The position numbers and the translations under genes were made by a program. The notes under the pieces were generated by a model. The model ran no database searches and had not been told where the DNA came from. It saw only the letters and a program-made list of their open reading frames with translations. 64,000 nucleotides of DNA, taken from assembly GCA_964586075.1 (NCBI GenBank), contig CAZPGZ010000010.1, positions 1-64,000 on the forward strand, read 5' to 3'. This stretch comes from JBAZLV01 sp964586075 (lineage in GTDB: Bacteria > Nitrospirota > UBA9217). Position 1 is the stretch's first letter. Each line of letters starts with the position of its first letter. Shown here in pieces: positions 22,030-30,032 of the stretch.

Positions 22030-22404
22030 ATGGCTTTATTGAACATGGCACCTTTTATAAATCCTCCCCGCGGGAGCATGGGATTCACCATATACCGCAG
22101 CTCCGGACAATTCGCGCTGGGGGGATGGCAGGAAGGAACTCCGGTGCAGATAACCGTTACCGATGGTTGTGTCCTTCCTATTTCCAGCAAAGACATTCAG
22201 CAGCTTCCCGAAGCTGATCGCATAACAGAATCAATGGCATTCTACGCAAAGCAGATTTTATATGTTACTCGGAACGACGCCAGCAATCCGGGCACGTCTG
22301 ATCAGATTGTATATCAGGGAGTACGGTACAGAATCGCGCGAGTCATGAATTACATGGCCTTTGGATATTGCAAGGCAATCGGCGTCAGGATGAGCGGGGA
22401 TTAA
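22030..22404 (+). CDS. Head closure / neck protein
   Basis: A 124-residue protein. It has the position and size of a head-closure protein, with a beta-barrel-like middle (YVTRNDASNPGTSDQIVYQG, then RYRIARVMNYMAFGYCKAIG). Similar proteins follow DUF4054 in related phages. Assignment rests on gene order and this Y-x-V...G-x-Y-R pattern. Confidence 0.6.
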   Translation: MALLNMAPFINPPRGSMGFTIYRSSGQFALGGWQEGTPVQITVTDGCVLPISSKDIQQLPEADRITESMAFYAKQILYVTRNDASNPGTSDQIVYQGVRYRIARVMNYMAFGYCKAIGVRMSGD

Positions 22405-22409
22405 AATAA

Positions 22410-23858
22410 GTGTCCATTACCTATCAAACACCGGGATCACTCGCATACTCAGCCTCTACCGGTGCAACGTCAATATCAGTTGCCTATCCGGCGAGTATTA
22501 TCACGGGCGAGGCGCTTATTCTGGTAATAGGCATGAAGCCGTCAGCCGCGAACAGCGGTTCGGTGACAACTCCGGCAGGATGGGCACTGATAACCCAGCG
22601 CATAGGCGCGGGCGGGTATTCTACAACGCTGGGAGCCGATACTGGAAACTGCAATATATTCGCATTCAGAAAAATTGCGCTCGGCAACGAAACCGGATCT
22701 TTATCGGTAGCCCTGGCTGCAAGTGACATTGCCTGGGCAATCATGTTCCGGTTGACGAATACCACAACGGTTTGGGACATCAAGGGAACAACGGGCGAGG
22801 ATACGTCTGCAGGAAGCGTTTCCCTGGCATTTGATTCTGATCCCGGAGTCGAGGTAAACGATTTTATCATCGCCGCTATGTGCATCCCGACCGACGTGAC
22901 AACTCCGTCGCAATTTTCCGCAGAATCCCTATCGCAGGGTGGGATTACCTTCGGAACTGTAACCGAAGTGGGAGAACCGGACAGTAGTGTCGGCAACGAT
23001 ATAGGAGGTTTTATTGTGCGTGCTCCTATCAGTGCCGGAATAAGCACAGGGGTCCCGACACTCACCGCGACGGCTGGCGGAACGACGACGAACGTGCGCG
23101 GGCCGGGAATATTCATCCGCATTCGCGAGGTAGCGAACCCGGCCGCAAAATGGACGCGGAATTATATCTATTACGGCGGTCCGTATTTCGTTCCGGCAGA
23201 AGATCAGCCGGTTTCCATTATCGCGTACTACAACACGACCCAGCAGCCGGCAGCGATTAAGTTTCCATATGGCCAGGGACGGGTGGCGCTGTTCGGGGTG
23301 CATGTCGAGGTGGACAGCGACTCAGGCCTGACGACCACCGACACTACGAAGGATTTTTTAAAGCGTTCAATTAACTGGGCGCGGCAGAGCAATCTTCCGT
23401 TCCTGATTGATAATACCTCGGGCCTTGCCTGGGCGCCGAGTGTGTCCGGTTTTGAGGCCGTACTGACGGCGATGGGAATATCGTACACAGAAGCAGCCGA
23501 GGCATGGATCAATGCAAATTCAATTTCTCCGACATCATACAGCGGTTTGTTCATGCCGGGAGGCTTGGCTGTCGGATCATCTCTCGATGCAACAGGAATC
23601 AGCAATATTTTGAATTTCATCAACACGGGAGGAGCATTCGTCGGTATCTGTTCAGGGGCGTTTGCAGCAGCAGCAATCCAGGTGTGGGAAGGAACTGTTT
23701 ATAACGCACTGAATATTTTTCATGGTGCGACGTTCGGGGCGATTGATGCCATTGCTGCATGGTCCGGAGAGGCGCTGGAAACAGTAAATATCATCGGTCC
23801 AGAGCTATCAATGGCGCCGCAGCGGAGGCGGAGACAATTTATGAGGAGGGCTTTTTAA
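22410..23858 (+). CDS. Virion-type protein with a circularly permuted BPL_N-like amidotransferase domain
   Basis: A 482-residue protein starting at GTG (22410). Residues 1-235 are a beta-rich, jelly-roll-like domain as found in phage surface proteins (TTPAGWALITQRIGAGGYST). Residues of about 250-305 (RNYIYYGGPYF, then GQGRVALFGVHVE) match the C-terminal half of the biotin-protein-ligase N-terminal (BPL_N) glutamine-amidotransferase-like fold. Residues of about 335-460 (SGLFMPGGLAVG, then GAFVGICSGAF, then FHGATFGAI) match its N-terminal half. The halves are in reversed order. Candidate triad residues are Cys414, His298 and Glu300. It ends in a basic tail (RRRRQFMRRAF). The chemistry is unknown, and it sits among neck and decoration genes. 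Confidence 0.6.
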   Translation: MSITYQTPGSLAYSASTGATSISVAYPASIITGEALILVIGMKPSAANSGSVTTPAGWALITQRIGAGGYSTTLGADTGNCNIFAFRKIALGNETGSLSVALAASDIAWAIMFRLTNTTTVWDIKGTTGEDTSAGSVSLAFDSDPGVEVNDFIIAAMCIPTDVTTPSQFSAESLSQGGITFGTVTEVGEPDSSVGNDIGGFIVRAPISAGISTGVPTLTATAGGTTTNVRGPGIFIRIREVANPAAKWTRNYIYYGGPYFVPAEDQPVSIIAYYNTTQQPAAIKFPYGQGRVALFGVHVEVDSDSGLTTTDTTKDFLKRSINWARQSNLPFLIDNTSGLAWAPSVSGFEAVLTAMGISYTEAAEAWINANSISPTSYSGLFMPGGLAVGSSLDATGISNILNFINTGGAFVGICSGAFAAAAIQVWEGTVYNALNIFHGATFGAIDAIAAWSGEALETVNIIGPELSMAPQRRRRQFMRRAF

Positions 23859-24343
23859 TGGGCAGAATATACACGGTATCGTATCAAGGCACGATTACAG
23901 CCGCAGTCGGAGACTCTGACCTGCTCGAAATATCTCCTGCAAGCAACAAGCCGGTAAAGCTGCGCGGAATGGTGCTTAGCCAGATTTCCGAGGTATCTGA
24001 CGCGCAAGAAGAGGGACTCCGAATAAGTGTTATACGACTTCCGGCGACGGTAACGAGCGGATCCGGAGGGTCAGCAGTTACCCCTGCTCCGATGGATAGC
24101 GCGGACGCTGCAGCCGGAGCAGCATGCGAGTGTGGCAATACGACAGTTGCCACAACATCAGGAACATCGGTAACACTCGCGGAGCTTGGCTGGAACATCA
24201 GAAATTCTCCCTTTGATTTCTGGTTTCCCGATGACCGGTTCTGCCCGAAGGCAAAGAACGGCGAGGCTCTGGCGGTACGGATGCAGACAACTCCGGGGGA
24301 TGATTTTACCGGGCAATTCACGTTCATTATTGAAGAGGAATAA
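23858..24343 (+). CDS. Phage structural protein, probable decoration or neck component
   Basis: A 161-residue protein whose ATG (23858) overlaps the upstream stop (TAATG). It is beta-rich (YTVSYQGTITAAVGDSDLLE, then a conserved end PGDDFTGQFTFIIEEE). Similar proteins occur in the surface-protein cluster between neck and tail genes of tailed phages. No function is established. Confidence 0.55.
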   Translation: MGRIYTVSYQGTITAAVGDSDLLEISPASNKPVKLRGMVLSQISEVSDAQEEGLRISVIRLPATVTSGSGGSAVTPAPMDSADAAAGAACECGNTTVATTSGTSVTLAELGWNIRNSPFDFWFPDDRFCPKAKNGEALAVRMQTTPGDDFTGQFTFIIEEE

Positions 24344-25455
24344 TGCCAATCTTTCTGCGAAATACGCCGTACAGAAGGAGACGCCGGTCCTTGCCGTGGG
24401 CATCAAAGGCTGTGACCGGTGGAGATACTACTATTACCATTACAGACACAGGTGCGAGCTCTGACGATCTTGTAATCGCGGTGGGGCTTGCAATTTCAGA
24501 AACAGGGCAGGGTGCTGACTCATTCGGGATGGGTGCTGGACTGGAACTTACAGATGCTGGATCAGGAACAGACGCAATCGCCCAACTTCTTGCTCAACTC
24601 GGGTTGAATGATTCTGGTGCTGGCGTTGATTCAATTTATCAGATTATTGCACAGTTGCCTTTGGGCGATTCAGGTTCTGCTACAGACAGCATCGACATAG
24701 GAGCGCAGGTATCAATAGAGGATTCCGGTAGCGGCGCTGATAATAATTCAATTTCGGCAACGTTCATTATTTCTGATGTGGGATCTGGGTCTGACGCTCT
24801 TTCCATTGTTCAGGCAATACTGATTGCCATAGATGATGCAGCGGCGGCAAATGATGCAGTTGGAATATCAGTCAATGTTTATGCTGTAGAGACGGCACAA
24901 GGAGACGATGCAATAGCAGTGTCAGTGAGTTTATCTCTAATTGACACCGCCACCGCTTCAGATGCGCTCACTGTTTTAAAAGATATTTTGATGAGCATTT
25001 ATGATTCGGGATCGGCAAGTGACTCTATCGGCATATCGGCGAATGTGACTGCAACAGATTCAGGACAGGGAACAGATGCACCGTCCATATCGGTCAGCAT
25101 TTCGCTTTCTGATGTAGGAAATGGCGCTGATGATATTTCGAGGCTCATAGAAGTTTTTAAAGTTGTGGCGGACTCGGCTGCAGCATCAGAAAGCATTGGC
25201 CCTGTTTCGGTAAGCCTTGCAATAAACGATTCGGGAAATGGAATTGATTTATTAACCGCGCTCTCGGTAATAGCTCAAGTTTCCGACTTGGCGTCTGGAC
25301 AAGAAATTTTATTTCGCATTATCGGAGAAGAAGCAAAAACAATAACAATCACATTTACAGGGAAAAGACCATCAATGGGCTTTGGCGGTAAACAGGCTAA
25401 TATAACAATCTCCGGAAAAACTGGAAAAATAACCTTTAGAGGAGGACTCTCATGA
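24343..25455 (+). CDS. 18 to 19-residue repeat protein, probable beta-solenoid fibre
   Basis: A 370-residue protein coupled by TAATG to the previous gene. After about 30 basic residues come some 16 repeats of 18-19 residues with consensus (I/L)xDSGSGxDxIxIxxxxx, for example ISETGQGADSFGMGAGLE and LSDVGNGADDISRLIEVFK. Each repeat starts with an acidic, glycine-rich turn and ends in alternating hydrophobics, which fits a beta-solenoid with possible metal binding in the turns. The last 40 residues (TITFTGKRPSMGFGGKQAN) are a separate tail. It may be a virion surface fibre. No family is recognised. Confidence 0.6.
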   Translation: MPIFLRNTPYRRRRRSLPWASKAVTGGDTTITITDTGASSDDLVIAVGLAISETGQGADSFGMGAGLELTDAGSGTDAIAQLLAQLGLNDSGAGVDSIYQIIAQLPLGDSGSATDSIDIGAQVSIEDSGSGADNNSISATFIISDVGSGSDALSIVQAILIAIDDAAAANDAVGISVNVYAVETAQGDDAIAVSVSLSLIDTATASDALTVLKDILMSIYDSGSASDSIGISANVTATDSGQGTDAPSISVSISLSDVGNGADDISRLIEVFKVVADSAAASESIGPVSVSLAINDSGNGIDLLTALSVIAQVSDLASGQEILFRIIGEEAKTITITFTGKRPSMGFGGKQANITISGKTGKITFRGGLS

Positions 25456-25976
25456 TCAGAAACTTATTAAAACACTTGAAAAAAGCAGGATTGGTGAACG
25501 ACATCATCATCCATGATTCGCAATGGACAATTAAAAAATATGAGAACGATCAAGCATTCGAGGATAACAACCCGTATTCCGTGTCTCACATTAAAGATAA
25601 TATTCTTCTGAATGAAGGTATCGGAGAATTCTTGCTTCTGCTCACGGGCGGAACGGCAACGGCTTTTTCTAACGCAAACTCTTATCTGGGAGTAGGCGAC
25701 TCAAACACCGCAGAAGCGGCTACGCAGACAGACCTGCAAGCGGCAACAAACAAGCTCTACAAAGCCATGTCGACCACGTATCCATCTATTTCAAACCAAA
25801 CCATAACCTGGAGAGCCGTATTCACCGGAGCAGAGGCAAACTTCGCTTGGAATGAATTCACCGTGGCGAATGCCAGCAGCGGCAGTGGAAAAAATCTAAA
25901 CCGAAAGGTTTCGGCACAGGGCACCAAGACCAGCGGCCAGACCTGGACCCTCGACCTTTCCATCACCTGGAGCTGA
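25452..25976 (+). CDS. Phage virion protein of the LLLNEGIGEFL type
   Basis: A 174-residue protein, ATGA-overlapped with the repeat-protein gene. NILLNEGIGEFLLLLTGG, then SYLGVGDSNTAEAATQTDL, then NFAWNEFTVAN and LDLSITWS at the end, match a structural protein family common in tailed phages and linked to decoration or tail surfaces. The exact virion position is unknown. Confidence 0.65.
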   Translation: MIRNLLKHLKKAGLVNDIIIHDSQWTIKKYENDQAFEDNNPYSVSHIKDNILLNEGIGEFLLLLTGGTATAFSNANSYLGVGDSNTAEAATQTDLQAATNKLYKAMSTTYPSISNQTITWRAVFTGAEANFAWNEFTVANASSGSGKNLNRKVSAQGTKTSGQTWTLDLSITWS

Positions 25977-25978
25977 TC

Positions 25979-26296
25979 ATGGAAATTCAGAACGTAGGTT
26001 CAGTGAATGAAAAAACATTTTATCTGATAACAGCATCGTTTACCGATGAAAACGGCGATGCTGTCGTTCCTACTTCTGCCGAATACCGAATAGACGATGA
26101 GAGCGGTCAGAGCATTGTTCCACTGACCGCCTTTACTCCGCCTTCCATAAATATTACAGCCGACCAAAATGCCATGATCAGCACAACCAAGCTTGAAGAA
26201 ATAAGAACCGTTACATTGCATTGGACTTATGGCACAGGGAAAGAAGGCTGGGGGAGCACCGAATACACGGTCAAACGGGTGAAATACGCATCATGA
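25979..26296 (+). CDS. Small Ig-like beta protein
   Basis: A 105-residue protein (TFYLITASFTDENGDAVVPT). The pattern of strands and turns is that of an immunoglobulin-like or similar beta-sandwich domain. Such domains decorate phage heads and tails. It overlaps the next gene (ATGA at 26293). Confidence 0.5.
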   Translation: MEIQNVGSVNEKTFYLITASFTDENGDAVVPTSAEYRIDDESGQSIVPLTAFTPPSINITADQNAMISTTKLEEIRTVTLHWTYGTGKEGWGSTEYTVKRVKYAS

Positions 26297-26787
26297 TCAA
26301 AGTCGGGATAAAAGATAACGGCGATGACGGAATGAAAGACCTTGCCAACAAGCTCTTGCAGATTACCAAGATGCAGGTTTATGTCGGCATTCCTGAGAAC
26401 AAGTCGGGGCGCAGGGGTGACGCAGTAACAAACGCGCAGCTCATGTATATCCATACGCACGGAAGCGCATTGCGCGGGATTCCGGCGAGGCCAGTTATTG
26501 AGCCCGCCATTGAGGCATCAGGAAACAAGGAGCGCATAACCGGAGAGCTTAAAACAGCAGCCCGGTCAACGCTCGATCATAAAGAAGACGAAGCGACGAA
26601 ATATTTAAAACGGGCGGGGATGGCCGGCCAGAACGCGGCGCGTGACTGGTTCGAGGATCCCCGGAACGGCTGGGCCCCGAATAAAGCTAATACAGTTAAG
26701 CAAAAGGGTTCTGACCGTCCGCTTATTGATACCGGCCAGCTTAGAAAATCCATTATCTATGTAGTGCGCGGTGAATCAGGTGAGTGA
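26293..26787 (+). CDS. Tail completion / virion morphogenesis protein (HK97 gp10-like)
   Basis: A 164-residue protein. The start at 26293 overlaps the upstream stop, so I prefer it over a longer ORF. The pattern is VYVGIPENKSGRRG, then LMYIHTHGSALRGIPARPVI, then a C-terminal RPLIDTGQLRKSIIYVV. This D-T-G-x-L-x-x-S ending is characteristic of tail-completion proteins that sit at the head-tail joint. Confidence 0.75.
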   Translation: MIKVGIKDNGDDGMKDLANKLLQITKMQVYVGIPENKSGRRGDAVTNAQLMYIHTHGSALRGIPARPVIEPAIEASGNKERITGELKTAARSTLDHKEDEATKYLKRAGMAGQNAARDWFEDPRNGWAPNKANTVKQKGSDRPLIDTGQLRKSIIYVVRGESGE

Positions 26788-27340
26788 AATCTATCTGACA
26801 TTAAGCCAGCTGAACCAGCTTTTCCAAGCCCTGACCGTCAGCATGCTGGGGATAACGGCGGACAATCCGTATTACTTCGTTCGGATAGCGTGGCCGCAGA
26901 CCGGCGCCCCCGCGTGGAAGATAACCGAAGATGTGTGCTTTCTCAGAATCATTGAGAAAGAGGACCCGTACAACAAGCAGCGTGACGCGCAGTATGACGG
27001 AACGACGCTGCACACCAGCTACACGCGCGTGCTTCAGGTGACGTGGACATTCTACGGCCCGAATTCTTTTGAAAACGCACAGGTGGTACGCGACCAGCTT
27101 TTCTATTCCGAGGGGCACAACACGCTGGTGAAAAACAATATATATCTCATTCCGAACATTCAGGCCCCGCGCCGGATACCGGAGGCGTTCAATAACCAGT
27201 GGTGGGAGCGCACCGATCTGACCATTGATTTTAACGAGCTGGTGAAACGAGAACTTGCCGTGCCGTATCTGCGAAGTGCTGGAATCATTCTTACAGACGG
27301 CACGTTTTCAGAAACAATAACAATACCCGAGGAGGAATAA
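26771..27340 (+). CDS. Neck / tail terminator protein (LIC_12616-like)
   Basis: A 189-residue protein, probably from GTG at 26771, overlapping the previous gene by 17 bases. NQLFQALTVSMLGI, then FVRIAWPQTGAPAWKI, then a C-terminal NNQWWERTDLTIDFNELVKRE match a family found before DUF3383 sheath genes. It should cap the tail tube and join it to the neck. Confidence 0.72.
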   Translation: MNQVSEIYLTLSQLNQLFQALTVSMLGITADNPYYFVRIAWPQTGAPAWKITEDVCFLRIIEKEDPYNKQRDAQYDGTTLHTSYTRVLQVTWTFYGPNSFENAQVVRDQLFYSEGHNTLVKNNIYLIPNIQAPRRIPEAFNNQWWERTDLTIDFNELVKRELAVPYLRSAGIILTDGTFSETITIPEEE

Positions 27341-27341
27341 C

Positions 27342-28727
27342 ATGACAACGGTCAACACATTAGCATTAAGCAATATCGTCGATGTCAACATTCAGGTATC
27401 GCCCCTGGCGGCCCCCAGAAATACGTTCAACCAGGCATTGATCATCGGAACGAGCACGCATATTGCGAACGCAACAAAGCTTAAAAAGTATACAGAACAA
27501 TTTGCAACAGAAATGGCAGCTGACGGCTTCCTGACCACGGACCCTGAATACATCGCCATGCAGATTTATTTCAGCCAGAGTCCGGCTCCGAAATACGGTT
27601 GGGTAGGCAGGAAGTGCGCCACGGCATTAAAGACCGCCACCGTGAACAACGGCACAACCGGCTATGCGGTCGGCGACGAGCTTACCATTGTGCAATCCGG
27701 AGCATCGGGAGGAAAAGTCAAGGTTGCAACCGTGGACGCTGACGGAACGATTCTCACGATTACGAACCCGTCATTGCCTATCGGAGAAGGCTATTCGGTT
27801 GCATCCGCATTGGCAACGACCGGAGGAACCGGGACCGGCGCAACGCTGAACATTACCGCTGTTGGCGAGTCATTCCTTGAAGCGGTTGAATCCTGCCGGA
27901 ACATGAATTTTGATTGGTACGTTGCGATTTGTCCGGAAGCGGCGAAGTCTGATCATCTGGCAATCGCTGGTTACATTGAATCTGCAAGCCCGGATTCATT
28001 GTATGCTTTCACCACCACCGATGCAGACGTCCCGACGAATACCGCGGGGAATATCTTTGCGGCACTCAAAGCCCTGGGATATGGGCGCACCATCGGACAG
28101 TATACGACCACCCAGAGCGCCGCATATCCGAACAACATCTATGCTATCTGCGCGATTGTCGGCTATGCCATGGGCCAGAACAACGGTCTTGCGAATTCTG
28201 CCTTCACGCTCAAATTCAAGAACGAGATCGGCATTGCCATTGAGCCGCTTGACCCGACTTCGATCAGCAACATCGAAGGGAACAACGGAAACCTGTATCT
28301 GTATTACGGAAACTATTACAAGATATTCGAGCAGGGCGTCATGGCAAGCGGTATTTTCTTCGATCAGATTATCAACCGCGACATGCTGAAGAGCAACATC
28401 CAGCTGAACGTCATGGACCTCTTGTACCAGAATCCAAAGATACCTCAGACCGATGCCGGAGTGAATCAGATAGTGCATGCCATCAACGAGGCGTGTGACG
28501 ATGCGGTAACCATTGGCTATCTGGCGCCCGGCACCTGGACGGGATCACCGATCCTGAATCTGAACACCGATGATGTGCTTCCGAAAGGGTATCTGACGCA
28601 GGCGGTGCGAAGCAGTGAGCAGAGCGACGCGGACCGCGCTGCCAGGAAATGTCCGAACATCTATGTTGCGGTAAAAGAAGCAGGCGCCATTCACAGCTGC
28701 CTGATCGGCGTTTATGTCAACGTATAA
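27342..28727 (+). CDS. Contractile tail sheath protein, DUF3383
   Basis: A 461-residue protein behind GAGGAGG. The N-terminal VDVNIQVSPLAAPRNTFNQA and C-terminal RKCPNIYVAVKEAGAIHSCL are DUF3383 hallmarks, and the middle has QNNGLANSAFTLKFKNEIGI. DUF3383 proteins form the contractile sheath. This makes the phage a myovirus by morphology. Confidence 0.88.
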   Translation: MTTVNTLALSNIVDVNIQVSPLAAPRNTFNQALIIGTSTHIANATKLKKYTEQFATEMAADGFLTTDPEYIAMQIYFSQSPAPKYGWVGRKCATALKTATVNNGTTGYAVGDELTIVQSGASGGKVKVATVDADGTILTITNPSLPIGEGYSVASALATTGGTGTGATLNITAVGESFLEAVESCRNMNFDWYVAICPEAAKSDHLAIAGYIESASPDSLYAFTTTDADVPTNTAGNIFAALKALGYGRTIGQYTTTQSAAYPNNIYAICAIVGYAMGQNNGLANSAFTLKFKNEIGIAIEPLDPTSISNIEGNNGNLYLYYGNYYKIFEQGVMASGIFFDQIINRDMLKSNIQLNVMDLLYQNPKIPQTDAGVNQIVHAINEACDDAVTIGYLAPGTWTGSPILNLNTDDVLPKGYLTQAVRSSEQSDADRAARKCPNIYVAVKEAGAIHSCLIGVYVNV

Positions 28728-28744
28728 CAAAGGAGGATTGAGGA

Positions 28745-29185
28745 ATGTTTAAACCCACGACTTACAGCTTTAGTGATCTTTCAGGCGCAATCGCCCACCC
28801 GCTTCTGGGCGCATATACCTTTACGGGCGAGGGCGTCGGTCAGATTGATATTGTCATGACAACGGAAAAGACCGCCCACAATGTAGCGGCGGACGGGTCC
28901 ATCATGGTCAGCAAAATACCCGGAAACAACGGCACCATTTCCATTCAGTGCCAGCAGACATCAGCTGTGCATAAATGGCTCTTGTCCGCGTACAACTCTC
29001 TCTTGATTGCGGACACCGACCAGTGGGCGATGATGACGGCCACCATGCGAAATACCGCAGACGGGTCAAGCCATGTTTCCATGGGAATGAGTTTCCAGAA
29101 GAAGGGCGACAAGAGCTATCAGGCGCAGGGGCAAATGGTTACCTGGGTGCTGATGGCCGCTGATATTCAGAGCTTGCCGGCGTAG
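28745..29185 (+). CDS. Tail tube protein, DUF3277
   Basis: A 146-residue protein. TYSFSDLSGAIAHPLLGAYT, then GEGVGQIDIVMTTEKTAHNV, is the DUF3277 signature. The position directly after the sheath gene confirms the tube role. It forms the inner tube driven through the host envelope. Confidence 0.88.
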   Translation: MFKPTTYSFSDLSGAIAHPLLGAYTFTGEGVGQIDIVMTTEKTAHNVAADGSIMVSKIPGNNGTISIQCQQTSAVHKWLLSAYNSLLIADTDQWAMMTATMRNTADGSSHVSMGMSFQKKGDKSYQAQGQMVTWVLMAADIQSLPA

Positions 29186-29192
29186 GTGTTAT

Positions 29193-29408
29193 ATGAAGCG
29201 AATTATTTTAACTTTATGCCTAATCGTATTTCCGGCCTGTGCGGTGTTACAAACGATTTCAGATGTTGCGGAAATTATTGATCCGCCTAAACCGAAACCA
29301 CTCTGCAATGAATTATCTGTTGGAGCTCGGTATGAAAATAAAATATGTCTGAAATATACCGATGGGATATGCAGATGGACTGAAAAAGAAGGGAAAAGAA
29401 ATGAGTAA
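29193..29408 (+). CDS. Small lipoprotein inserted between tube and chaperone genes
   Basis: A 71-residue protein with a signal sequence and lipobox (LCLIVFPAC, Cys16). The mature part is short with three further cysteines. It lies between two genes that are almost always adjacent in this phage type. A plausible role is periplasmic superinfection exclusion or a lysis accessory, which is inference. It overlaps the chaperone gene by eight bases. Confidence 0.6.
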   Translation: MKRIILTLCLIVFPACAVLQTISDVAEIIDPPKPKPLCNELSVGARYENKICLKYTDGICRWTEKEGKRNE

Positions 29409-29865
29409 ACGGGAAACATTCAAAATCGTGGAGCTGGCAGAACGGCGGTGGAGGATTGAGAAATTCGACGCTCTGACCGGCTCCTTTATTGCGTACCAGG
29501 TCATGACCAAGATGCTGCCGTCTCTCATGCAGCTGCAGAACGCGAAACCGGAGGAACAGGCAGCGGCCATGCAGGCGGGGCTCATGTCATCCAGCATGAG
29601 CAAGGCAGAGTTTATTGCTTTCCAGAAAGATTGCCTCTCGGTATGCAAGGAGCTGCAATCTGCTGGCGGGCAGGAGCTTCCGGTCAATGTCATGATGGCA
29701 GACGGGAAGTTTGGCGTTTCTGATCTGGACAATGATGTCATGACGGTTCTTGCTCTTACCATTCACGCGTTGCTGTTCAATATCACGTCTTTTTTCGAAG
29801 AAAACGCATTGAAGTCAGCCATGGGGAGCTTCCAGGCTTTATCCCTGTTCAATGCGAAAACGTAG
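29401..29865 (+). CDS. Tail assembly chaperone G
   Basis: A 154-residue helical protein; the start at 29401 follows GGGAAAAGAA. It lies between tube and tape measure genes, the position of lambda gpG. A slippery heptamer, TTTTTTC at 29790-29796, is in the correct phase, and an open -1 frame follows. The shorter product ends at TAG 29863-29865. It binds the tape measure protein during tail assembly. Confidence 0.78.
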   Translation: MSKRETFKIVELAERRWRIEKFDALTGSFIAYQVMTKMLPSLMQLQNAKPEEQAAAMQAGLMSSSMSKAEFIAFQKDCLSVCKELQSAGGQELPVNVMMADGKFGVSDLDNDVMTVLALTIHALLFNITSFFEENALKSAMGSFQALSLFNAKT

Positions 29866-30032
29866 ACGGATTTGCCTATGCTCCGGTCATGGCCGGGGCA
29901 TGGCGGCAGCATGAAGTATTTGACGGCACCTACACCTTTGACGATCTTCTTGACTGGTACGAAATGCGGCAGGTCATGGATGAGAACAAAAATAGGCAGC
30001 GGACGGCGGAAGAATTCATGAGGAATAGATAA
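29401..30032 (+). CDS. Tail assembly chaperone G-T, made by -1 frameshift
   Basis: Reading in frame 0 to 29796, stepping back one base and continuing to TAA at 30030-30032 gives 210 residues. The T part has 78 residues (RRKRIEVSHGELPGFIPVQC, then DDLLDWYEMRQVM) and is open throughout. It ends in a TAATG overlap with the tape measure gene. The D-W-Y-x-M segment is typical of T-type extensions. No separate start for T is evident. Confidence 0.75.
29790..29796 (+). promoter_or_regulatory. Slippery heptamer for -1 frameshifting
   Basis: TTTTTTC read as T-TTT-TTC in the chaperone frame satisfies X-XXY-YYZ. After the slip both tRNAs re-pair with TTT. It is the only such site in the gene's 3' quarter and directly opens the T frame. 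Confidence 0.75.
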
